Shown here: positions 17,707 to 26,188 of the stretch, piece after piece
Layout: each line of letters begins with the position of its first letter
Position numbering within the stretch: the first letter of the stretch is position 1
Origin: Pelagicoccus mobilis
GTDB taxonomy: Bacteria; Verrucomicrobiota; Verrucomicrobiia; Opitutales; Opitutaceae
Direction of reading: 5' to 3'
DNA: 64,000 bases
Assembly (NCBI RefSeq): GCF_016595505.1
Contig: NZ_JAENIL010000035.1
Location: forward strand, 18,243 to 82,242
Made by a program: the position numbers and the translations under genes
Notes under the pieces: model-generated
What the model was told of the DNA's origin: nothing
What the model saw: the letters and a program-made list of their open reading frames with translations, nothing else
Databases searched by the model: none

Positions 17707-18172
17707 TGGGGATTCGTAAGAGATAGGATTTCGGTATGCTCGTGAAATGGATCTGTAGCGACAAGAGAAAAGCTCAGTCTTCAAGTAGGTCGGGAAGGGC
17801 AGAGCTGATCAGGTATAAATAGATTTGAATGTATCCGATAAATGGAGACTGAATGCTGGTTGAATGTTGATCTCCTTTCCTTCCTTCGTGTGGGGTTAAG
17901 ATATGGAGTGGATCAAAGTTTAGCTCTGACCCGTTTCAAGCTTTCTGCAAAGGTATAGGAACGACCCCTTTTAGCCCCGCGTCGAAATATGGATGAGTCT
18001 TGAGGGGCAAGAGTGGAGTTGGTTTTGAAGCGAGGTAACAGCTCGCGTCGGCGTATTAAGAACGTTGGGAAAGAGGGGCTGTGTCAAAGATTGAGCTCTG
18101 GCCAAAATCTGGGTTCGTTGGTTTGGTGTCAGTTCGAGGGAGCTCTATTTGAACTTAGAACATTGACCCCTT
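17707..18172. repeat. Repeat-rich gap with three GACCCcTTTT-type copies
   Basis: No gene is supported. Copies occur at 17922-17936 (AGCTCTGACCCGTTT), 17960-17973 (AACGACCCCTTTTA) and, best preserved, 18147-18175 (ATTTGAACTTAGAACATTGA then CCCCTTTTA). The last abuts the end of the inositol monophosphatase fragment and supplies its stop codon. The pattern indicates repeated insertion and deletion in this spacer. Confidence 0.55.
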
Positions 18173-18532
18173 TTAGCTCACGTCGCCTTTTTGTATCAAG
18201 CAGGCCATGACTGCGAAGGGCTCTTTCCCTTTCGCGAAATTGGATGTGCCATCGAGAGGATCGATGACCCAAACGGGCTTGTCAGTCTGGAGTGCTCTCA
18301 AGAGTCCCGCATTTTCGTGGACGCTCTCTTCTCCAATCACAACTGAGCCAGGTAGAATGCGAGGGAGTTGTTGTTGCAGGTAAGCTTCGCAAGCTCGATC
18401 TGCTGGAGTGACGACTTCGCCGGGTGATTTTTCATCGATCTCCTGTTCTTTGAGATTCCTCCAACGAGGAAGTATCTCCTTCTCGGATACATCCAAAAGA
18501 AGCTCTTCCATTCTTGAGTGATCGATATGCAT
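18173..18532 (-). pseudogene. Inositol monophosphatase family, N-terminal fragment
   Basis: A 119-residue frame that carries only the first half of a roughly 260-residue enzyme. The N-terminal substrate and metal site are visible: EVVTPADRACEAYLQQQL (metal Asp), VVIGEESVHE (metal Glu), and VWVIDPLDGTSNFAKGKEPF (the DPLDGT motif). It then ends abruptly after LIQKGDVS, where the stop codon TAA lies in the adjacent repeat. The second half (the WDxxAG metal site) is absent downstream. It is flanked on both sides by copies of the same 29-bp repeat, so truncation by a mobile or recombining element is likely. A functional product is improbable. Confidence 0.8.
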
Positions 18533-18768
18533 TCTGAATTTCAGGTGTGTTTAGGTCGCTTCGGTGTTTACAACTTGAACGATCCAATGGGGCAGGGGCT
18601 GTTGTGCTGATTTGAATTCAGAACACTGCCCTCTTTTCTGGGGGCTCGCCCATTTTCTTCCTGGATACCAATACTTCCGACGCGATGGGGAATTGACCAA
18701 AACCTAAAATGCGTGATCATTCCTGATGTAGGCTGATCACTGCGTAGCGGGGGTTGGCCTCGCTTGTT
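18533..18768. repeat. Spacer with a second copy of the 29-bp repeat
   Basis: At 18610-18638 lies ATTTGAATTCAGAACACTGC then CCTCTTTTC, matching 23 of 29 positions of the copy on the other side of the inositol monophosphatase fragment and in the same orientation. No gene is supported in the rest of the gap. Confidence 0.6.
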
Positions 18769-19122
18769 TTAGGCGAAGGTGCCTTGGCGGGTTTCTTCGA
18801 TGATCGTCCAGATGATGTCGACCCGGCCTTCTTGAATGATGTCGATTGGACTTTTGTTGCGTAAACCTGGATTGGGCTCTTTGAGCCAAGTGGCGATATT
18901 CTCGGGTTCCATGATCTCCGCTAGCCCTTGAACGAGCCTTACGGCTTCGACTATGCCTCGTTTGGCAGGGGCTGAGACCTTACCGGTCTTCTCGAATTTG
19001 ATGACAGTCTCTCGAGAGTTGTTGCTGAGAGTGGCAAAGCCGCGCTGGTCCAAGCTGGTGCTCTTTCTGAGGGCTTTGAGCTTGGTGGCGTTGAGTTTTC
19101 GAGTGTCTAGGTCTGCGATCAT
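18769..19122 (-). CDS. Xre/MbcA/ParS-type antitoxin of a RES system
   Basis: A 117-residue protein. The N-terminal half is a helix-turn-helix (KLKALRKSTSLDQRGFATLSNNSRETVIKFEKTGKV). The C-terminal half is the toxin-binding domain, ENIATWLKEPNPGLRNKSPIDIIQEGRVDIIW, as in MbcA/ParS/Xre antitoxins. AGGGGA lies nine bases before the ATG. A perfect 20-bp palindrome sits about 55 bp upstream, at the end of the RES gene, and is the likely auto-regulatory operator. The order is toxin first and antitoxin second, the reverse of the common Xre-RES layout, so an antitoxin-specific promoter would be needed. Confidence 0.85.
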   Translation of the reverse strand: MIADLDTRKLNATKLKALRKSTSLDQRGFATLSNNSRETVIKFEKTGKVSAPAKRGIVEAVRLVQGLAEIMEPENIATWLKEPNPGLRNKSPIDIIQEGRVDIIWTIIEETRQGTFA

Positions 19123-19177
19123 GGCGAACTTCCCCTTTCTTTAGTTGGATCGACTGTAGCAGAGGAAAGTTCAAAGA

Positions 19178-19197
19178 AAAGTGGAAATTTCCACTTT
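19178..19197. promoter_or_regulatory. 20-bp perfect palindrome, likely operator of the RES/Xre module
   Basis: AAAGTGGAAATTTCCACTTT, perfect over 20 bp, positioned at the end of the RES gene and upstream of the antitoxin gene. Antitoxins of this class have HTH domains and repress their own promoters, so this is the obvious binding site. It lacks a T-run, which argues against a terminator. Confidence 0.6.
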
Positions 19198-19790
19198 CAG
19201 TTCCAATCGACGGGAGTTTGGACCTGAACGCAGTTGTCGCGAAGGAATTTGGATGGGAAGAGAACAAGGCAAACACCGTCCGGTTGGTCTGCTGACGAAG
19301 GGGCGATGATGCCTTCGTACCCTTGATTGTAGATAGCACGGCCGAGGCTCTGTGTGATGCTCTCTTGGTTTTCAAAGCGGTTTTCGTCTCTCCAATCGCA
19401 CTCTGTGATTTTGGACTCGGAGATTCGTAGCCTCTGGCGGATTCTACCGTCGGTGAGATCTAGTAAGTGGAGTAGCTTGGCTTTGAGTCCGATGAGTACT
19501 CTGGGGAGCGACTCGTAGTCGGGGAGGCTGTGGTAACGCTTCTGTGCGAGAGCTTCTTGAAGGGCGGTTTCGGGTGTTGTTGCTGTGTAGAGGCAGGGAA
19601 AGCTACCTTTTAGGTGCCAGCGGCCACTAGCCTTCAGCCCACCTCTGCCGTTTCGGATACCCGTGACAGTGCTGTGGTTTGGGCTGACGAAGCGAAAAAG
19701 GCTACCGTTAAACTGAGAGCTGGAATGCTTGGGTAGGTTTTGGATACGCCTGCAGAAGGCGTCGAAATCTGGGTGGGGTTTTAGAGGCAA
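19197..19790 (-). CDS. RES-domain toxin
   Basis: A 197-residue protein. The RES signatures are clear: NGSLFRFVSPNHS, LKASGRWHLKGSFPCLYTATTPETALQEALAQ, and the C-terminal NQGYEGIIAPSSADQPDGVCLVLFPSKF. RES toxins (such as MbcT) degrade or modify NAD+. The conserved Arg of FRFVS, the RW of GRW, the Tyr of LYTA and the Glu of ETALQE are all present, so the toxin looks intact. It precedes its antitoxin by 74 bp in the same direction. Confidence 0.87.
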   Translation of the reverse strand: MPLKPHPDFDAFCRRIQNLPKHSSSQFNGSLFRFVSPNHSTVTGIRNGRGGLKASGRWHLKGSFPCLYTATTPETALQEALAQKRYHSLPDYESLPRVLIGLKAKLLHLLDLTDGRIRQRLRISESKITECDWRDENRFENQESITQSLGRAIYNQGYEGIIAPSSADQPDGVCLVLFPSKFLRDNCVQVQTPVDWN

Positions 19791-19872
19791 GAGGGGAGAT
19801 TGTTCGTGAAGCTAAGTAACTAATAGCTTCGATGTATTTGTGGAAGTGATACAGGACTGGCTGATTAGAGAG

Positions 19873-20991
19873 CTATTGGGAGAATGGAAAGTGAGATTTT
19901 CTCAGTGATTTACAAATTCCATCAATGCCTGGGAATAGAGAAGCATTGGTTATGCCCATAAGTTCAAGATCTCTGTTGATTGTTAGTCTCTCCTGCTGAG
20001 GGATGTCTACAGTCGTGAGATATTTTCTTTGCTTCCTTTTTTCGAAGTAGCGAATAAACCATTCGATGTTGTGGATATTTGTGTATGAATGAACTGATTG
20101 TTGAGGGACATGGCGAGGGTTGTTTCTTGCCGGGAGTTCCTTAATACTAAGGTTTGGAGTTGGGTCTAGTATGCGGTTTGATTGAGTTGTATCCGCAGTC
20201 CAACTATCTGAATCAAATATGTATATCCTCGAGAAATCAGATTCTGGGGAAGGTGTGTCGAAGGCGAAGAAGGCTGCTATGTATGGAGACTTCGTCCAGT
20301 CGAGTAGTGGAGTCGGGTATCCGTGATGTTGAGCGAGACTTAAAAATGTCCCGAAATCATCTATGTTGCTTAAGTTGAATGTGCGGTCGGATACGGCGTT
20401 GATTTGATGCTCTAGTCTAGGGAGATCTTCTCTAACGTAACGTAAGTGGTTAAACCTGCATGATCTATGTAGTGAAGTTGAAAGATTCCAAGTGCTGTTG
20501 GTTTGGCCTCTGTACAATATGCCAGAGAGCTCAGCCGTATTTTCTTGTATGTACTTTTTGTAATCGAGCCATGTTAAGGTGTAGTCTGCGTTTGTAGCTT
20601 TGTTGGGCTCGATGAGTTCTAACGAAAATGGGCTAGTTGCATTGTGGCCGCTCCAGGTGCCGCTTAGTGTGTTCTCGCTTAGGCTGCCTACAATGGAAAT
20701 AGAGGGATCGAACACTACATCTTCGTTTTGCTCATGATACGTTTCAGCTGGTACCAAATCACCATCTTCAATGTTGAATGCCAGAGTCTGGATCAAATCA
20801 GCAGAGACGTTTTTTCCGTTTAGGTTCACTTGGAATTCGAGCCGTGACGGTGGGATAGGGGCGTCTTGAACTATGGTCGCGATTCCTGTTGTAGGGCGAT
20901 CAGGTTCTATACTAAGAAATGCGAAACCTGGACTCGTGCCATCAAAGGTTCCCAGCCATTGCCCGGATAGGGAGGTCGAGTTGTTATTCAT
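19873..20991 (-). CDS. FRG-domain protein with an internally repeated beta-rich N-terminal domain
   Basis: A 372-residue cytosolic protein. Residues from about 140 hold an FRG domain: YRGQTNSTWNLSTSLHR (159-176), then FGTFLSLAQHHGYPTPLLDW and SPYIAAFFAF, the characteristic FRG, QHxGxPTxLLDW and ALFFA patches. FRG proteins are common in phage-defence and mobile loci, with no established mechanism. The N-terminal part contains the same motif twice: LSGQWLGTFDGTSPGFAF (8-25) and LSGTWSGHNATSPFSLEL (109-126), each followed by IEP, suggesting a beta-barrel whose first and last strands are alike. This domain was not recognised. The gene is more AT-rich than its neighbours, in keeping with recent acquisition. 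Confidence 0.75.
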   Translation of the reverse strand: MNNNSTSLSGQWLGTFDGTSPGFAFLSIEPDRPTTGIATIVQDAPIPPSRLEFQVNLNGKNVSADLIQTLAFNIEDGDLVPAETYHEQNEDVVFDPSISIVGSLSENTLSGTWSGHNATSPFSLELIEPNKATNADYTLTWLDYKKYIQENTAELSGILYRGQTNSTWNLSTSLHRSCRFNHLRYVREDLPRLEHQINAVSDRTFNLSNIDDFGTFLSLAQHHGYPTPLLDWTKSPYIAAFFAFDTPSPESDFSRIYIFDSDSWTADTTQSNRILDPTPNLSIKELPARNNPRHVPQQSVHSYTNIHNIEWFIRYFEKRKQRKYLTTVDIPQQERLTINRDLELMGITNASLFPGIDGICKSLRKSHFPFSQ

Positions 20992-21309
20992 TTATGCAAA
21001 TTTTGGAGTTGGAGCAAAAACTACGTTTTTTGGACACGTAGGGCTCAAAAGCTGTTAAACTGACTTTCGAGTGGTTCGGTAACAGACGAACCCTAATTCT
21101 GTGATGGTTTATGGATGAATTCTGTTGGGGGTGCAATTAGTTGTTTCCCTTGTGAGTAGGTGATTAGGAAGTTCTACTTGTTACTATTCGTTGAACTGAA
21201 CGGGCTTGTCTTTTGGATTTGAATACGAAAAAGCCCCACTTCGAAGGAAGCGGGGCTTTGTGGTAAAGGTTGTGTGAAGGCCATCGGGGACGATGGCCGC
21301 TACCTCATG
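20992..21309 (-). terminator. nrd operon terminator and right copy of the ~60-bp repeat
   Basis: Read on the minus strand, GCCCCGCTTC, a short loop and GAAGTGGGGC are followed by TTTTT (21227-21259): a good intrinsic terminator 50 bp after nrdA. The adjoining bases up to 21306 include the palindrome GGCCATCG-GGGA-CGATGGCC. The unit 21230-21290 parallels the one at 16.7 kb. The rest of the gap up to the FRG gene is AT-rich and shows no gene. Confidence 0.75.
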
Positions 21310-24300
21310 TTATTGGCAGCTCTCACAGATCTCTGGCTCGGCTGGGCCGCCTTTGCCGGCTACGACGCCGCGGAGTTCCTTTTTGGCTCCAACTGTCGCT
21401 TTCTCGATGGTGGAGGCGCCGAGTGAGCGGAGGTAGTAGGTGGTCTTGAGGCCGTGGCGCCAGGCGGCGCGGTACATGTGACTGAGGGTCTTCATGTCTG
21501 GGCTGGCGATGAAGAGGTTCACGCTCTGGCTTTGATCAATCCACTTTTGGCGGCGGGCTGCTGCGAGCACGAGCCATGAGTAATCGATCGCGAAGGCGGT
21601 CTTGTACTTCTGTTTGAGGTCTTCAGGGATGTTGTCGATCTCTTCGAGCTCGCCGTCGAAGTACTTGAGGTTGTCGAGCATGTCCTTGCCCCAGAGGCCG
21701 CGGTCCTTGAGATCGCGAACGAGGTGCTGGTTGAGGATGATGAACTCGCCGGAGAGGTTGCTCTTCACGAAGAGGTTCTTGTAACCGGGCTCGATACATG
21801 GGCTTGTGCCGGTGATGTTCGAGATGGTGGCGGTCGGCGCGATGGCCATGACGTTGGAGTTGCGCATGCCGTGCTTGGCGATCTTCTCCCGGATAGGCGT
21901 CCAGTCCATCTTGCCGCCGCGTGGTACGTCGACTTCGGTGCCGCGTTCTTTCTCGAGCAGGTCGAGGGTGTCTTGCGGGAGGAGGCCGCGATCCCACTTG
22001 GAGCCTTTGTAGGTCTTGTAGGTGCCGCGCTCGGCTGCGAGGTCGGAGGAGGCTTCGATGGCGTAGTAGGCCACGGCTTCCATGATCTCGTCGTTGAACT
22101 CGACGGCTTCTTGGGAAGCGAATGGCGTGTTGCGCATGTAGAGGCAGTTTTGCAGTCCCATGATGCCGAGGCCGATTGGGCGGTGGCGCATGTTGGAGGT
22201 GCGGGCTGCTTCGGTTGGGTAGAAGTTGATGTCGATGACGTTGTCGAGGGCGCGGATAGCGGTCTGGACGGTGTCACGGAGCTTCTTGTGGTCGATGTTG
22301 CCGTCCTTGTCGATGTGCTGGTCGAGCACGACGGAGCCGAGGTTACAGACGGCGGTTTCGTCGTCGGAAGTGTTGAGAGTGATCTCGGTGCAGAGGTTGG
22401 AGGAATGGATGACTCCGACGTGATCCTGTGGGGAGCGCACGTTGCATGGGTCCTTGAAGGTGATCCATGGGTGGCCGGTTTCGAAGATCATAGAGAGCAT
22501 GCGCTTCCAGACTTCGATGGCGGGAACTTCCTGGGACCAGATTTCGCCCTTGGCGGCTTTGGCTTCGTACTCGGTGTACTTCTTTTCGAACTCGGCGCCG
22601 TAGGTCTCGTGGAGATCAGGCACTTCGGAAGAGCGGAAGAAGGACCAGCTTTGGCGGGCTTCCATACGCTTCATGAAGAGGTCTGGAATCCAGTTGGCTG
22701 TATTCATGTCGTGGCAACGACGACGGTCGTCACCGGTGTTCTTACGAAGCTCGAGGAAGTCGTAGAGGTCGTTGTGCCAAGTTTCTAGATACGCGCAACC
22801 GGAGCCGCGACGCTTGCCGCCTTGGTTGACCGCGATGAGCTGGTCGTTGTGCAGCTTGAGGAATGGGATGATGCCTTGGGACTCGCCGTTGGTACCGCCG
22901 ATGTAGGAGCCGGTGCCGCGGACTGCGGTCCAGGAACCGCCGAGGCCGCCTGCCCACTTGGAGAGGTATGCGTTGTCGGCGATGCCGCGCTGCATGATGC
23001 CTTCGATGGAGTCGCCAACGTAGTAGAGGTAGCAGCTGGAGAGCTGGCTGTGGCAAGTGCCGGAGTTGAAGAGGGTAGGAGTGGAGGAGCAGAAGCGGCG
23101 GGACTTGTAGAGCTTGTAGAGTGTCTTGGCCTTGTCGTTGCTGTCTTCTTCGGCGTGGAAGAGTCCCATAGATACACGCATCCAGAAGAACTGTGGGGTC
23201 TCGATGCGGCGGTGCTTCTTCTGAGTCTTGTCTACGATGAGGTAGCGATCGTAGAGGGTTTGAATGCCGAGGTAGTCGAACTCGAGGTCAGCGGATGGGT
23301 CGAGTGAACGAGCGAGCTTGTTGATGTCGTACTCTTTGAGCTTCGGGTTGAGGCGCCCGATCATGATACCATGGCGGACGTACTCCTTAAACTTCTTTTG
23401 GTGGAAGGTCTTGATGGCGCCGATGCCGTCGCGAACGATATCCCAGCCGAGGGTCTCCTCGTACATGTAGGAGAGCTTGATGCGGGCGGCGAACTTGGCG
23501 AAGTCGGCGTCTTGCTCGATGAGGGTACGAGCGTTGAGAGTGATGGTCTTCTCGAGGTCTGTTTCGGAGATTTCGTCGAAGACGGCGCGGCGGAGTTCGG
23601 TTTCGATCTCTTCTGCGTTGAGGCAGAGGTCGAGGCCGATGGAGGCGAACTCGATGCGCTTCTTGAGGTCGATGCCATCCCAGAAGTAAGTGGAGCCGTC
23701 GGTCTTCTTGACCACGACCATGGAGTCTTGCTCGGTGGCGTTGGCGAGCTGGAGGGCTTCTTGCTCGCGGAGCTGGCGGCGCTCGGCGCGGTAGAGAACG
23801 TAGTGAGCGGCGACCTTGTAGTGGCCTTGCTTCATGAGCTCTTCCTGAACCATGTCCTGCACTTCCTCGATTTCGACGAAGGCGTGGCCGGAATGCTGGA
23901 TACGCTCAGTGATGGCTTCGGCAACTTGGACGGCGGGGTCGGAATTGATCTCGAGAGAGAGGAAGGCGCGGCGTACGGCGATCTCGATCTTCTCTTGCTT
24001 CCAAGGCACTACCTTGCGGTCGCGGCGGATGAGGCGAACGTTTTTGAGGCCGATGGTCTTGTTGTCGGCGAGCTTGCGCTGACGGTTGATGAGCATGGAC
24101 TTGGCGACGTCGTAGGCGTTGTTGTCCACGAGGGTGTTCTCGATGAGATCGTAAAGTTCGCTCAGGCCGACGCGGGACTCAAGGGTCTCGGGCGATTTGG
24201 CTTCGAGCTTGTCGCAGACTTGGCGGGCGACGGAGCAGACCCACTCGCGGTTTTCGTCGTTGAAGACGTCAGTCTGGTTCTTGGAAAGAAGGACGTTGGC

Positions 24301-24498
24301 GAGGGCGTTGCCGATGGTGTCGACGATCTCCGAGAGGTTGAAGGTAGCTTCGCCTTCATGCGTAACGACGTTGATGGCAGCGCGCTTGGTATCGCTGTCT
24401 GCGAGGCCTGAATGCCAGTCAAAGCCGTGTGATTTCTCACGGGCGGCGGTTACGATGCGTTTGAGGGCGAGGTCTTCTTGGAGATTTGGATTAATCAT
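21310..24498 (-). CDS. nrdA: Ribonucleoside-diphosphate reductase alpha subunit, class I, with multiple ATP-cones
   Basis: A 1062-residue catalytic subunit that reduces ribonucleoside diphosphates. The active-site cysteines are found in NSGTCHSQLSSCYLYYV, SSNLCTEITLN and AVCNLGSVVLD, and the C-terminal redox pair is ICESCQ at the very end. PTATISNITGTSPCIEPGYKN and the KTTYYLRS radical-transfer tyrosines are intact. The protein is long because of repeated N-terminal ATP-cone-like domains: one in residues 10-110, a second around KNVRLIRRDRKVVPWKQEKIEIAVRRAF, and a third around VVVKKTDGSTYFWDGIDLKKRIEF. Three cones is the arrangement of Chlamydia NrdA. It lies 176 bp after nrdB in one operon. 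Confidence 0.97.
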   Translation of the reverse strand: MINPNLQEDLALKRIVTAAREKSHGFDWHSGLADSDTKRAAINVVTHEGEATFNLSEIVDTIGNALANVLLSKNQTDVFNDENREWVCSVARQVCDKLEAKSPETLESRVGLSELYDLIENTLVDNNAYDVAKSMLINRQRKLADNKTIGLKNVRLIRRDRKVVPWKQEKIEIAVRRAFLSLEINSDPAVQVAEAITERIQHSGHAFVEIEEVQDMVQEELMKQGHYKVAAHYVLYRAERRQLREQEALQLANATEQDSMVVVKKTDGSTYFWDGIDLKKRIEFASIGLDLCLNAEEIETELRRAVFDEISETDLEKTITLNARTLIEQDADFAKFAARIKLSYMYEETLGWDIVRDGIGAIKTFHQKKFKEYVRHGIMIGRLNPKLKEYDINKLARSLDPSADLEFDYLGIQTLYDRYLIVDKTQKKHRRIETPQFFWMRVSMGLFHAEEDSNDKAKTLYKLYKSRRFCSSTPTLFNSGTCHSQLSSCYLYYVGDSIEGIMQRGIADNAYLSKWAGGLGGSWTAVRGTGSYIGGTNGESQGIIPFLKLHNDQLIAVNQGGKRRGSGCAYLETWHNDLYDFLELRKNTGDDRRRCHDMNTANWIPDLFMKRMEARQSWSFFRSSEVPDLHETYGAEFEKKYTEYEAKAAKGEIWSQEVPAIEVWKRMLSMIFETGHPWITFKDPCNVRSPQDHVGVIHSSNLCTEITLNTSDDETAVCNLGSVVLDQHIDKDGNIDHKKLRDTVQTAIRALDNVIDINFYPTEAARTSNMRHRPIGLGIMGLQNCLYMRNTPFASQEAVEFNDEIMEAVAYYAIEASSDLAAERGTYKTYKGSKWDRGLLPQDTLDLLEKERGTEVDVPRGGKMDWTPIREKIAKHGMRNSNVMAIAPTATISNITGTSPCIEPGYKNLFVKSNLSGEFIILNQHLVRDLKDRGLWGKDMLDNLKYFDGELEEIDNIPEDLKQKYKTAFAIDYSWLVLAAARRQKWIDQSQSVNLFIASPDMKTLSHMYRAAWRHGLKTTYYLRSLGASTIEKATVGAKKELRGVVAGKGGPAEPEICESCQ

Positions 24499-24674
24499 GT
24501 TGTGGAGAAGGTTGTTTAGCCGTTAGGTGTTTAGGCTGTAGGCCGAGAGACTTAAAGCGGAGGGTATGGGGTGAGAGGTTGCGGGATTGGGACTGATGGC
24601 GACAATAGCCGCAGGCGAATAAGCCTATGGCTTAAAAGCCTACAGCCTATCCACCTGTGGTGAGGGACAAGCGA

Positions 24675-25760
<1,086 letters not shown>

Positions 25761-26188
25761 GGGAATTAAATCGAGCTGTGTAGAGACAGTTTTGGCTTTG
25801 TTGTGAAGGAATTCGGGACATTTCCCGGGGAGAAGGGTGGGAAAGGGAACATGGCTCCCACGCCGCTGGCGAGCGGGAGTTATTCGGACTTATCCACTTC
25901 GTATTAACCACAAGATAGTGTGGTCTACCCCAGAAGGACCACAAGATATTGGGAGCAAATTCGACCCGTCAACGCGGATAATAATTTTTTTTGAGCTTGA
26001 TTTACGCCTCGAAATTGTTGGCGCGAGGTCCCTTGGGGAATAAGGAATTCTAAATCAGGCACTTAGCGCTGGCGCTGGCTCGGCACCGCGGATTTGCGAT
26101 TTTGTGACCTCTGGATTTAGCGTTTTTTTGACGACGCTTGTAGGAGAGTGTAAAACGCTTGAAGAGGTCAGATATTGGGGTGCGGTGG
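25761..26188 (-). promoter_or_regulatory. nrd operon promoter region with two NrdR boxes
   Basis: No gene lies in this 428-bp gap. CCACAAGATAGTGTGG (25908-25923) and CCACAAGATATTGGGA (25939-25954) match the NrdR box (ACACWATATATWGTGT) with start-to-start spacing of 31 bp, the three-helical-turn spacing known for NrdR. They lie about 150-195 bp before the nrdB start. NrdR is a dATP/ATP-sensing repressor of ribonucleotide reductase genes, so the operon should be repressed when dATP is high. The nrdR gene is outside this window. Confidence 0.85.

Noticed and set aside
18533..18768. Integron attC site as an explanation for the cassette-like modules
   Set aside because: No GTTRRRY/RYYYAAC core pair or attC-like bulged hairpin was seen at the module borders, and no integrase is present.
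21724..24411. Long plus-strand open frames opposite nrdA
   Set aside because: Low-complexity Val/Asp/Glu/Gly-rich translations typical of antisense frames in biased genes; nrdA covers the region fully.
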